64,000 nucleotides of DNA from Amyelois transitella (taxonomy: Eukaryota > Arthropoda > Insecta > Lepidoptera > Pyralidae): positions 2,356,001 to 2,420,000 of the forward strand of contig NC_083527.1 in the NCBI RefSeq assembly GCF_032362555.1, written 5' to 3'. Below, in pieces: positions 1-9,481 of the stretch. Each line of letters starts with the position of its first letter. The stretch's first letter is position 1. Below the pieces are notes generated by a model. It searched no databases, was not told where the DNA came from, and saw only the letters and a program-made list of their open reading frames with translations. Made by a program: the position numbers and the translations under genes.

Positions 1-3000
1 TTGGTCAGATTCATATCATATGGTGTGAAAGACTTATGTTAGTCAACTTTCGTTGACAAATATCAAATTAATTTGGACCCATTTGCACTGATACTGTGTT
101 TATTATCAAGCGTGTCCTTGTGTACTTTCCATGGACTGTAGCCAAGCTAATGTGATCGAGGTCCATTGTAAAGGCACTGTAAAATGCGCACATATTCTTA
201 ATTTAAATGCACGACCTGCACGATACAATTTCTCTCAATCTAATATCTGCTTGCATTTGCACATCACTTGCTAACTTGCATCTGTACCTCCTACTGTTTG
301 TATAATTATACATGTACTTCTTATTAAGATCTTGTCAAGTCAAATCACAATCACCAACTCTTCTGAAAAATGATAAAGTGCTTATAGTATGAACTAATGA
401 ATAATAAGATATTTTTTAACAAAATACATAATTAATTGAATCAAATGTTGTTCGGGAAGGTTTACACAACATACACCTTCCCACCCAAACAACATGATGT
501 CTCAATTCAAATTCCCAAGTGACCACCGTGCTTTCATAGATAATTTATCAACGACCGACCGTTCCGCCTGAAAATTAACTCCTCGTCGCTTATGATGGCC
601 TGGTATCAGGTGGCTAACGACGTACTGTCCCGTAGGTAAACCAATGACACCACGGATTATTACGAGTTTTTAACGGCCCCTAAAGATTAACGTATGAATG
701 GGTAACAAGATCCAAAGCTATTCGACTTGGACAAACATAAACAGTTTGTCCTTTTGTTTGTAGAACGATAAAATTTGGTGTTGGTTACCATGGTGTTAAA
801 GGTGTTGAGATTTTGTCATTACGTACTCCTCCTACATTCCAGTACATACCATCTCTGTATCAGATTGTTCTTTATATTGTTCAGAGTTGTAAGCCTACAG
901 TTTCATTCTCTTGTAAAAAAATTACTCTCTTGAATGTTTTTTCTAATATAATTTTTTTGCCATCCTACAAGGCCACCCAAATTTAATTCTCCTGAATATC
1001 CAATTATATTTATAACAATATAAGTGTAGAAGATACGTATCATAAAGACACTTTACTAATGTTTATAAAGTTGAGTTACATATTAAACAATATAATTATA
1101 ACAAATGGCCCTCCTCAAGAAAGGTAATAACTTCTCTTGAACAGCGACCATTTAGCGTTATAGAGGAACAAAAGCAAAAAGTTGTGTAAAATAAAGCCAC
1201 CCAGAGATAACACCAATAAAACAAATTTGTCCAACTCGATTGGAGAACACGTAGCGATTTATCGAGCAAGATGTCTTTCTCGATACACCTTAAATTGTTC
1301 GGGCAACCTTTCCGATACGATTGGTCGTAAGTGGAATTAGTGTGTATTGAAAACAAACCATTCCAATTTTAAAATTACTCCTTTTCTTAATAAAAAAAAA
1401 TATTGGTAGGTGTATTTGTCGTACAACTTAATATGCTGATAATTTGCCTGTTATTTTTTAAAATGGTTTATTTACCTTCTCCTAATTTAGGCTAATTTTC
1501 TTGTAACATATCCTATTTCCCAATATTTTTTTTTAATAATCTCCAGATACTGCTACCTAAATAAGTCTCAAATACGCGTTGTTTTTTTGATTGAATTTTA
1601 TTCCACCCGACGAACTTCCTAAACTTTTCACAAATAAGGAAATATTAGAAACCTTTATAACCACTATCACGATAAAGAGAATGACTGGTTTCTGCAACAA
1701 AGTATTATTCAGTCAGCTTGATAATCCATTTGAATAATGAAAGATCAGGCAAAAGTTATGAATGCAGTACAAAATTAAAAACAAAACGTCCTTTAACAAA
1801 TTACGGGCGCCTTAAACAATAAAAAGATTGTCATTAAAATAAATCACTATTAAAATTGACATTTCACGCGATGACTCGAAACCCGTAACCGTCACATTAA
1901 TATTAACAATCTGTATTATCAACGAATAACCGAACATAAATATGGTAACCAATAAATTTGAAAATTTATTCTCTGGGGACAGTGCGAGCGAGAGGGAAAA
2001 ACTCCCTCGTAAATATAAAGTGAGATAAAACAATAAACGAATTACGAATAAATAAAGAAGCGTTTTGTCTTGATCCTTGTTTAGATTACAGGATGTTGTT
2101 ATTTTAAAATGTTTGCTTTTGATTATTTTTTTTTTGTAATATACTTATTTCTGCTAGTCTGTGAAGATATTATGTTGATGATTGTTTGATATTAAACCTT
2201 TCTTGAACATGTCTGTATATAGGATATTTTGAACTAATAATTATGTATTCTTAAATGCTCGTATAGACTAATTGAAAACGAAATGTTTATATTCCAGGCC
2301 TTCTTCTACTGCCATAATTAATGTTCTTTACAAAGTATTTTAACTTTTTATTTCTTTTTTTAAATTTAAGTACAAGTACGTACTTATTTAAAAATTCCAA
2401 TTAAAAAAAATGAGGGTATAATACTAAAGTAGAATAAAGATTTTTCCATCGAGATAGTAAAGAGACTTTAATACGACACAACAGCGAAATTAGACCCAGC
2501 TAAGTCTAACAGCAGATGTAAATTTAAAACAGGCTGTATACGAGGCCGAAGCGCGCAGGCGCGTTGTCGTCGCTTAAAACGTATAAATTAAACCGCTATC
2601 TCTACATCGGCCGGCCTCACACCTCGAACGGAATGCGTCCGTGATTTACTCTTTCTCACACGGTTCAGAATACCTCCTGGTGACGTCTGTTGTCCTGGTG
2701 GTTTTGACCTGAAGTAACTTGTATGAATTTATGTTGCTTTATATATTATACCTATAGCATATTACATAAAATATATTATCATCATCATCCTTCCCCGCGT
2801 TTGTTTGTCCCGATTGCACTTTTGGGCAAGCCATCTGATCACATTGGAAGTGAGTAAGTCAAGTTATAATACGAAACTGACTGACTTCCTTGTTTTCCTG
2901 TTTTATTAAGTTTGAGTCATACTTATAGCTATGTTTATCAGAAATCATGGATTATGTTGATCGTGAATCATGGATTACAGCCATGTTTTACATTACCTGG

Positions 3001-3139
3001 TGCACCCGCTGATAATGTACCTTTTTAAGGGTCAAAGAATTTCCATGATCAGTTCAGTATTTCCGAATACGAAAAACATACCAAGTTAACACTTTACCTC
3101 TTTAATTTCTTTGACGATAACTGGAGGTATGGTGGCTTG
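1..3139. other. AT-rich stretch without a supported gene
   Basis: No open frame here has the splice sites or protein character of a real exon. It may be part of the long 5' intron or upstream region of eya. The only compositional change is a GC-richer block near 2530-2710, listed separately. The short frames at 1096-1356 and 1812-2033 on the - strand are low-complexity and look fortuitous. Confidence 0.5.
2530..2710. promoter_or_regulatory. GC-richer block with TATA-like motif
   Basis: In otherwise AT-rich DNA this block contains several CpGs (around 2540-2570), a TATA-like gtataaatta near 2580, and a CpG-containing stretch to about 2660. It could be a promoter or 5' untranslated exon, perhaps of eya, whose first exons are not identified. 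No transcript evidence is available and the call is tentative. Confidence 0.2.
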
Positions 3140-3149
3140 ATCATATCAT
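3140..3149. repeat. Target-site duplication, LINE 3' side
   Basis: The 10-mer atcatatcat occurs here directly beside the (TACA)n tail of the LINE and again at 6463-6472 directly beyond its 5' end. Paired direct repeats of this kind are left by target-primed reverse transcription. The motif is AT-rich and simple, so a chance match is possible but unlikely at exactly these two places. Confidence 0.65.
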
Positions 3150-3173
3150 ACATACATACATACATACATAAAA

Positions 3174-6100
3174 TCACGCCTCTTTCCCGGAGGGGTAGGC
3201 AGAGACTACCTCTTTCCACTTGCCACGATCTCTGCATACTTCTTTCGCTTCGTCCACATTCATAACTCTCTTCATACAAGCTCGGCGGTTTCGGGTACTT
3301 TTGACCTGACCCTTTACCAGGACGTCCTTAATTTGATCAAGATACGTTCGTCTAGGTCTTCCCACTCCGACCTTTCCCTCCACACTCTCCTTGTATATCT
3401 GCTTAGTCAACCTGCTTTCATTCATCCTCTCCACATGACCGAACCATCTTAACATACCCTTTTCTATTCCTGTAACTACATCTTCTTTCACATCACAACA
3501 TTCCCTTATCACGCTGTTCCTTATCCTGTCACTCAATTTCACACCCATCATACTCCTTAACGCTCTCATTTCCACTGCATTTATTCTGCTTTCATGCTTC
3601 TTTTGCCATACCCAACTTTCACTCCCATACATTAATGTCGGGACCAACACGCCCCTGTGCACAGCCAGTCGAGCCTTTTTGGATAGTTTCTGACTGCTCA
3701 TAAAGGCATGCAAAGCTCCATTCACCATGTTCCCCGCGTTCACTCTCCTTTCAATATCACTATCATACTTGCCATCTGATGTAAACTTTGATCCTAGATA
3801 TACAAACTCTTTCACTTGCTCCACTTTTTCTCCTCCAATCAAAATATTACATGCTGTCATTTCTTTCTCCATTTCAAAAACCAGTGTTTTAGTTTTACTT
3901 ACGTTCACTTTCATTCCTTTCTCTTTTAAAGCTTCATGCATACAGTTTACCATCTCCTGTAACTCCTCCGCTGATGACGCCAGTATAACCTGATCGTCGG
4001 CATAGAGCAGACATTTGACGAGTAACTCATTCATCCTTAATCCACTTTTAGACTCTTTCAAATCTGTCAAACAGCTATCCATAAATAGGTTGAACAGCCA
4101 CGGTGACGCAACACATCCTTGCCTAACGCCTTTCTCAATCTTAAACCACTCAGTGTGCGCTCCGTTTATCCTGACACAAGCACTCGAATCCTCATATAAG
4201 GATTTCAGTGCTCGTATTAAGAGACTGCTCACCCCATGCATAGAAAGTGCTGACCACAATTCATTCCTCTCAACTCTGTCATAGGCCTTTTCCAGATCTA
4301 CGAATGTGCAATAGACTTTTTGACTCTTGGCCAAAAACTTTTCGGCTATGCACCGCAAGGAAAAGACCTGATCAGTACATCCCATTCCCTTTCGAAATCC
4401 CGCTTGAGCATCCCATATTTTGTCATCAGTTTCATTCCTGACTCTATTAATCAATACCTTAGCATACAATTTGCCGACGACGCTAAGCAGGCTTATACCA
4501 CGATAATTTTTGCAGTCCAGCTGTGACCCTTTTCCTTTGTAAAATGGCACGATAACAGCCTTACACCAATCTTTTGGTACTCGGCCGCTTCTCCAACACA
4601 AATTGAAAAGGCAGTACAACTGACTAGCTACTACGCCTTTTCCTGCTTTAAGCATCTCGACCGACACTCTATCACACCCAGCAGCCTTTCCCGCTTTCAT
4701 ACTCTTAAGTGCTTCCACAATTTCGAACATTTCAATTTCGCCTTCCATCTCATTCTCTTTTTCTTCGCTATAGCAGAAATCTTTCTTATTTCCTTCCTTT
4801 TTTTCAAATAAACTTTCAAAATAGTCCTTCCATATCTTTAGTACACATTCTTCTCCTTTCACAACGCTACCATCCTGGCATCTGATCCTAGTCAGCTCTC
4901 TGGTTATAGTATTTCCTCGGGCTGACCTTACGGATTTCCAGAATACTTTCAGATTTGACTGAAAGTCTTCTGATAGCCTTTTATCAAAATCCTCTTTATA
5001 CTCTTCTTTCTTTCTAATCACAGCTTTCTTAACCAAATCTTTCATTTTCTTATATTCCTTACGTGCTTCATTCACATCTTCATCTATAACCTCTTGCATT
5101 CTTAAGTTAGCTTTTGCTGCTAACAAATCCAGCCATGCTTTCTTCTTTAATCGCACAAGTTCTTGCACATCTTTACTCATCCACGCATTTTTGTGATTTT
5201 TTCCTTTCCTTCTTCTACTTACACCACACACTTCAACAGCTACTTTCACAATTCTTTCTTTAAATTCCTTCCATCCATCTTCAATATCGCTCATTTCATC
5301 TAAATCTTCAAATTCATCCTTCAGTCTATTAATATACTTCTTACCTACATCCATATCTTGCAAATTTTCTACTTTTACTCTTTCCGAAGCGCTGGTTTGC
5401 TCCCTTACCCTGTGCCGCCAGCGATTGAAGATACCCCTTATCCGGGATATCACCAGTAAATGGTCCGAGTCAATGCCAGCACCGCGATATGCACGGGTAT
5501 CCAGCACTTTGTTCTTCAATCTTTCATCTACAATCACAAAGTCTATCATACTTTTTAAAATACCTTCCACTCTTGTGTAGGTGTGGATCTCTTTATGTTG
5601 AAACATTGAGTTCGACACAAAAAGATCCCACTCTAGACAAATTTCTAATACACTTCTTCCATTATCATTCACCCTTTCGTCACCAAACGCACCAAGCACC
5701 TTTTCATATCCATCACGCTTTACACCCACCCATCCATTAAAATCACCTAACATAATAATCTTCTCATTTGGCTTGGTAACTTTCAATACTTCTCTTACAC
5801 TATTCCAGAACTCCTCGTTTTCGCTTTTTGCTGATGTTGTACCCCTCGAACCCACATCCCAAGGTGCATAAACACCTAGAACGAAGATCCGAGTGATTCC
5901 AACTTTCAGCCTAATCCATAGAAGACGAGGGCTGACACACTCATACTCATTCACGCACTCAGCCATTCGTGCAGAAAGAATTAGACCGACCCCTTGACAG
6001 CCTCGGCTGGTACTGGAAATTCCAGACCAATACGCCGTGTAAGGGCCGTGCTGCGTCGCGTCGCATCCTTTCCGCTTCGTTTCATTCACGCACAACACAT

Positions 6101-6284
6101 CCAAACGTCTTTCATCCATCATCTGGCATACTTCCTCAATCTTATCCTTCATTCCTCCTCTTACATTCATCGTCGCAAAGCGGCTTTCAGCAGACCGCAT
6201 ACCGCTCCCGCCGGGAACGAGACGTGATGGGGTGCGGACACCATCGCCGCCATCTAGGTGCTCTTTCAAAAAATTTGCATCCAT
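3174..6284 (-). CDS. RTE LINE endonuclease/reverse transcriptase (1036 aa)
   Basis: This protein nicks target DNA and reverse-transcribes the element RNA at the nick. An apurinic-type endonuclease (EEP fold) lies at about residues 36-290: FATMNVRGG opens it, NETK near 65 carries the catalytic Glu, GDFNGW is near 178 and the SDH motif near 271. The reverse transcriptase occupies about 500-800, with FVDLEKAYD near 660, RQGCVASPWLFNLFMD near 720 and the catalytic YADD at about 761-764. The C-terminal part has the RWFGHVERM and GRPRRTYLDQI motifs usual in this clade and no RNase H domain. The stop codon lies only four bases from the (TATG)n tail, so the 3' recognition sequence probably overlaps coding sequence. 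The Met at 6284 is the first in frame; a start at MNVRGG would also keep the whole endonuclease. Confidence 0.9.
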   Translation of the reverse strand: MDANFLKEHLDGGDGVRTPSRLVPGGSGMRSAESRFATMNVRGGMKDKIEEVCQMMDERRLDVLCVNETKRKGCDATQHGPYTAYWSGISSTSRGCQGVGLILSARMAECVNEYECVSPRLLWIRLKVGITRIFVLGVYAPWDVGSRGTTSAKSENEEFWNSVREVLKVTKPNEKIIMLGDFNGWVGVKRDGYEKVLGAFGDERVNDNGRSVLEICLEWDLFVSNSMFQHKEIHTYTRVEGILKSMIDFVIVDERLKNKVLDTRAYRGAGIDSDHLLVISRIRGIFNRWRHRVREQTSASERVKVENLQDMDVGKKYINRLKDEFEDLDEMSDIEDGWKEFKERIVKVAVEVCGVSRRRKGKNHKNAWMSKDVQELVRLKKKAWLDLLAAKANLRMQEVIDEDVNEARKEYKKMKDLVKKAVIRKKEEYKEDFDKRLSEDFQSNLKVFWKSVRSARGNTITRELTRIRCQDGSVVKGEECVLKIWKDYFESLFEKKEGNKKDFCYSEEKENEMEGEIEMFEIVEALKSMKAGKAAGCDRVSVEMLKAGKGVVASQLYCLFNLCWRSGRVPKDWCKAVIVPFYKGKGSQLDCKNYRGISLLSVVGKLYAKVLINRVRNETDDKIWDAQAGFRKGMGCTDQVFSLRCIAEKFLAKSQKVYCTFVDLEKAYDRVERNELWSALSMHGVSSLLIRALKSLYEDSSACVRINGAHTEWFKIEKGVRQGCVASPWLFNLFMDSCLTDLKESKSGLRMNELLVKCLLYADDQVILASSAEELQEMVNCMHEALKEKGMKVNVSKTKTLVFEMEKEMTACNILIGGEKVEQVKEFVYLGSKFTSDGKYDSDIERRVNAGNMVNGALHAFMSSQKLSKKARLAVHRGVLVPTLMYGSESWVWQKKHESRINAVEMRALRSMMGVKLSDRIRNSVIRECCDVKEDVVTGIEKGMLRWFGHVERMNESRLTKQIYKESVEGKVGVGRPRRTYLDQIKDVLVKGQVKSTRNRRACMKRVMNVDEAKEVCRDRGKWKEVVSAYPSGKEA

Positions 6285-6426
6285 GCGATTCCCACGAGAC
6301 GCTAGGGAAAAATTTTGTCCGCCCCAGCAGAGCCCCGCATGCCAGGGTAAGGCTAGCCATTACCTGGGGGTCGCCCAACCCCATGGCGGAAGTGGCACGC
6401 TCGAGACTAGGCTCGCCCCTAGCCAT
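6187..6426 (-). CDS. Possible small ORF1 of the RTE element
   Basis: A 79-codon frame starts at an ATG in the LINE leader and overlaps the start of the large frame by 98 nt in another phase. RTE elements such as C. elegans RTE-1 can carry a very short first frame overlapping the second. The protein is Arg/Trp-rich with no recognisable domain, so this may be chance. Confidence 0.25.
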   Translation of the reverse strand: MARGEPSLERATSAMGLGDPQVMASLTLACGALLGRTKFFPSVSWESHGCKFFERAPRWRRWCPHPITSRSRRERYAVC

Positions 6427-6462
6427 GCATCCATCGGCGCGGCAGACCTTAGATTGGCAGCT

Positions 6463-6472
6463 ATCATATCAT
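6463..6472. repeat. Target-site duplication, LINE 5' side
   Basis: Copy of the 10-mer atcatatcat found at 3140-3149. It marks the 5' boundary of the LINE and shows that the insertion kept its natural 5' end. Confidence 0.65.
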
Positions 6473-7327
6473 ATCTGCAATAAAGGCGACTTTGATGTTG
6501 CAGTGACGAACATGAACATATTATATACTCGTATTTTCTCATGGTACAATTTGACGACGACTTACCTACCTTATAAGGTAAACAGTTTATTGCAAAGAAG
6601 TTAATATCTAATGAGTAAAGACAATACCTATTTTTAAAGTCAAGTTTTGGTGCAACAAATCCTTTTACCAGCATTTGTCGGGAAAATACCTAATTAATAA
6701 AAGCTCTGTAACTTGTATTCTCTGTAATGTAACCTCCGCTTCAGCCTTGTCTCATCCGCAATCTTATAAAATTTCATTTCATTCATTCATTTTATTTTCT
6801 ATCTAGACTACCCTTAAAACAAGGCAGGTGACACTTTCTTTCATTTAGGTACTTTCTACACTCTATAATTACCAGTCATTCAAAGATATCACTTAAAGAT
6901 AGTAATTACCAGGATTACATAACTATTAAAAAGTCAACCCCATTTCAAATCAGCTCCGTATATCAAAGCCAGACGTTCTGGCGCCTCTGTAGCTGTTAAA
7001 TAAATTCGGCCGGATTTTATTAATGCTACGCCATTATCTGATCTCAACAGACGTTTAGGACTTTTATTATTTATAACTTACGTTTTATCTCCAATCTGAC
7101 GTTAGAAAACTGTGTGTTTTTAAGTTTTTAAACGTAACTGTGTGGAATTTAAATTGGTGCTGGTTTTGTTTGGGCGCGTTCGTCGACGTCATAGTAGTAC
7201 TTACCTACGTAAATTGTCTTCTTAAACGTGATCTTTAACCAGACGGCCATGTTATTCCTTAAAATAAATGTTTTAAATAATTCTTTAAAAAACTAAGGTA
7301 GATATAGGCTGATAAACTTGGAAATCA
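6473..7327. other. AT-rich stretch, no gene seen
   Basis: No exon-like frame with splice sites is visible. The stretch presumably belongs to the eya upstream region or a 5' intron. Confidence 0.45.
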
Positions 7328-7454
7328 TCTTTTAGGCGATAGCTAGTAGAACCTGTATCTTAAGCTAAACAGCTAAACGTGGCCTTTCGGTCTTTTCAAG
7401 ATTGTTGGTTCCGTCTTCTCCGTAAAGGATATAGACGTGATAATATGTATGTAT
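7328..7454 (+). repeat. SINE-like repeat, (TATG)n-tailed family, 5'-truncated
   Basis: This copy carries the last half of the family: the cagctaaacgtggcc box, the cggtcttttcaag palindromic core, the tatagacgtga box and a tatgtatgtat tail. The family, about 260 bp when complete, is the commonest repeat in this window. Confidence 0.75.
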
Positions 7455-7865
7455 TATAAGACGGTCATGCTGGGGCTAGTGGTTTGAAATTAAGCAAAAA
7501 AGTTGCCAAACATGTACAATATGGGTGCACAGATGATTTCTCGAAATCAATCAAGCCAATCCAGCAAAACATAGAATTTAATTCTTGTGAAATTTGGCTC
7601 TGTCTACCCCGAAAGTGTTAAAGACTCATGCCGTGCAGTGTGTCTGCCAGACTTATTTCTAATAAGGTATTTGCACGTAAATGTATTTCTAACTAGCTTC
7701 TGGAAATTCCAAAAAAAAGTGGCCTATGTTTTTCATATAGGTCAATTCTATCTGTGTACCTACCAATTTCATCAAAATCGGTTCAGTTGTTATTGAGTTT
7801 ATTCTTTACAAATACACAAAAATACGAATCTATACTCTTAATTATTGACTTGACTTAAGGTCCTA

Positions 7866-8285
7866 TGTCCCCTAGCTGGGGCAGAGGGCATCCACAGTGC
7901 GTCGCCATCCCGCTCGGTCTTGAGCTTCGCGTTTTATTTCGCTCCAAGTCTTCCCTAGATTCTTCACTTCTGCGATGATTGTCCGCCGCCAGGTCTGTTT
8001 AGGGCGGCCACGTTTACGCTTTCCTTGGGGATTCCAGTCTAGGCCTTGCCTCGGTATGTGTTCGGGGTCCCTTTGGAGCGTGTGGCCGATCCAGTTCCAT
8101 TTGCGGCGTTTGATCTGCTGGTCGATCGGAGTCTCATCGCAGCGTTCCCACAGGTCTACGTTGGAGATTTTCTCAGGCCAGTAAACACCGAGAATACGGC
8201 GAAGACAGCGGTTAATGACGACTTGGAGACGGTGCGAGATGTCTTTAGTGACCTTCCACGTCTCACACCCATAATTATTAGTATC
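7866..8285 (-). mobile_element. 5'-truncated LINE tail of a second RT family
   Basis: Read on the - strand, the segment encodes about 133 codons without interruption up to a TAG near 7872. Recognisable parts are YGCETWKVTKD, WERCDETPIDQQIKRRKWNWIGH and GKRKRGRPKQTWRR, which match the C-terminal ends of insect endonuclease/reverse-transcriptase proteins. It differs clearly from the RTE at 3150-6462. The RT and endonuclease domains are missing, so it is a dead fragment. Confidence 0.75.
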
Positions 8286-8534
8286 TCTTAATTATTAGTG
8301 TGTATAAAAACTATCAATTTTTCAACCTTTCTTCTAATTTAAAACCTCCTTTTTTGACTTCGGTTAATCGCTACACGCGGTGACAAATAATGGCAATACA
8401 ATACACCATTCTTTGTACACAATAAGCTTCCTAGTATTGAGATGTTTAGAAAATTACGGTAAATGTGTCACCGGCCTAAGTTCCTGGCTTGTGGACCTTT
8501 CAAAAAAATTTACACTTATCATATCTTTATTATT

Positions 8535-8700
8535 TACTAGCGAGTAGCGACCCGCCCCGGCTTCGCACTATATGTAAACCTTTCTTAATAAACCCTCTTC
8601 CAAACATTTCAAACAGGAACGAAATCCGTCCACAACTTTCTGAGGTTTTCCTGAAATTCTGTTAAAACATATTTTTCTGATGTAGACGGATATGGCCCTT
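8535..8700. repeat. Interspersed repeat with gacccgccccggcttcgc box
   Basis: The GC-rich core gcgacccgccccggcttcgc at about 8545-8570 is a motif seen repeatedly in insect dispersed repeats. Related 3'-type sequence (gaatcggtcaaggcgtttcgg) occurs near 44695. Ends are uncertain. Confidence 0.4.
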
Positions 8701-8934
8701 TTTATTATACATGATGTAAAATAGATTGTTTATGACTTTGAAAGAACTAATTATTCCTACTTTTATTCCTTTATCAAAAATACTTACCCTTTATATGCTT
8801 CTTTTTACTGTACCTACTTTCCATAACAAAATTCTTCACAGTTTTTGTAGTTACAGAAATAAATCGGAATCATGTCATCCTAATATCTTACTTTATGTAC
8901 TTATCTGTTTCGTTATTTGTTTTATGTATTTTGT

Positions 8935-9165
8935 TTGTAATGTATGTATGTGGTTTGTATGTATTGACGTTTAAATAAGTATGTATGTGCACTTTATCGC
9001 ACCACTTACTAAAAGTTGTTCTGTTTAGTCAGCTGCTGGTAGTTGGTAGACTGTTAGAGAGCGCCAAACAGAATTTAGTCCGCCTTTTGCACCCACATTT
9101 TGTTCGTGCATTTTAGTTTTAAATTTACTTAAAAATATGAATTATTTCTAACGACAAAAAGCGGA
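8935..9165 (+). repeat. Interspersed repeat ending in tttagtccgcctttt box
   Basis: Shares gtgcactttatcgcacca, agttgttctgttt, gtcagctg and agtccgccttttg with the copy at 37365-37563. Shorter copies of its 3' part occur at 32090-32165, 14960-15085 and 39015-39140. It looks like the 3' end of a dispersed retroelement that carries its own AATAAA-like end. Confidence 0.6.
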
Positions 9166-9222
9166 GAATTTGTTATATAAAACTTTTAAAAAATTCCAGT
9201 CTTTAAGTTGCAAGACAACTTC

Positions 9223-9404
9223 CGTACATACATACATAATTAAATATTATCTATATCCCTTGCGGGGTAGACAAAGCCAACAGTCTTGAAAAGACTGAGG
9301 CTATGTTCAGCTGTTTGTCTTTATCTTCAATAGTGACACGTTGCTAGCCCATCGCCTAAAAGAAGAATCCAAAGTTTATTGGCTTATCCCTTAGTCCTAC
9401 TTCT
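9223..9404 (-). repeat. SINE-like repeat, (TATG)n-tailed family
   Basis: Antisense copy: (TACA)n start, tatcccttgcggggtagaca, then the cagtcttgaaaagactg core and the ttgctagcccatcgcct box. It ends about 34 bases before the eya exon at 9438. Confidence 0.75.
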
Positions 9405-9437
9405 TTCGTAACTAATTTCAATTTCGTTTTGTTGCAG

Positions 9438-9481
9438 GCAAAACGTCCTAGAACTGACACAAATTCTGATGTGGCTGACCG
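9438..9481 (+). CDS. eya small internal exon (44 nt)
   Basis: The stretch reads [14 protein letters not shown] plus two bases, between a gttgcag acceptor and a gtgagt donor. Its phase joins exactly to the exon at 13964, giving DRLSNEV. The basic KRPR is a possible nuclear localisation signal. Too short to be found by open-frame length, it is supported by both splice sites and phase. Confidence 0.7.

Larger units (their letters stand above)
3150..6462 (-). mobile_element. Full-length RTE-type non-LTR retrotransposon
   Basis: The element reads on the - strand. It has about 180 nt of 5' leader (6462-6285), one long reading frame (6284-3174), and a 3' end of only about 24 nt made mostly of (TATG)n. 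A single endonuclease plus reverse transcriptase protein, a total length of 3.3 kb, a very short 3' UTR and a short tandem-repeat tail are all known features of the RTE clade. Perfect 10-bp direct repeats flank it. The lack of frameshifts or stops indicates a recent insertion and possible present activity. It is the only full-length copy here; many 5'-truncated relatives lie elsewhere in the window. Confidence 0.88.

Noticed and set aside
3142..3172. Tandem catacata runs here and elsewhere as a satellite or CRISPR-like array
   Set aside because: They are the tails of RTE and SINE-like insertions; no unique spacers or array structure exist.
3174..6604. Several + strand frames of 60-211 codons (for example 5969-6604)
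   Set aside because: They lie antisense to the intact RTE protein and show no protein motifs, so they are shadows of it.
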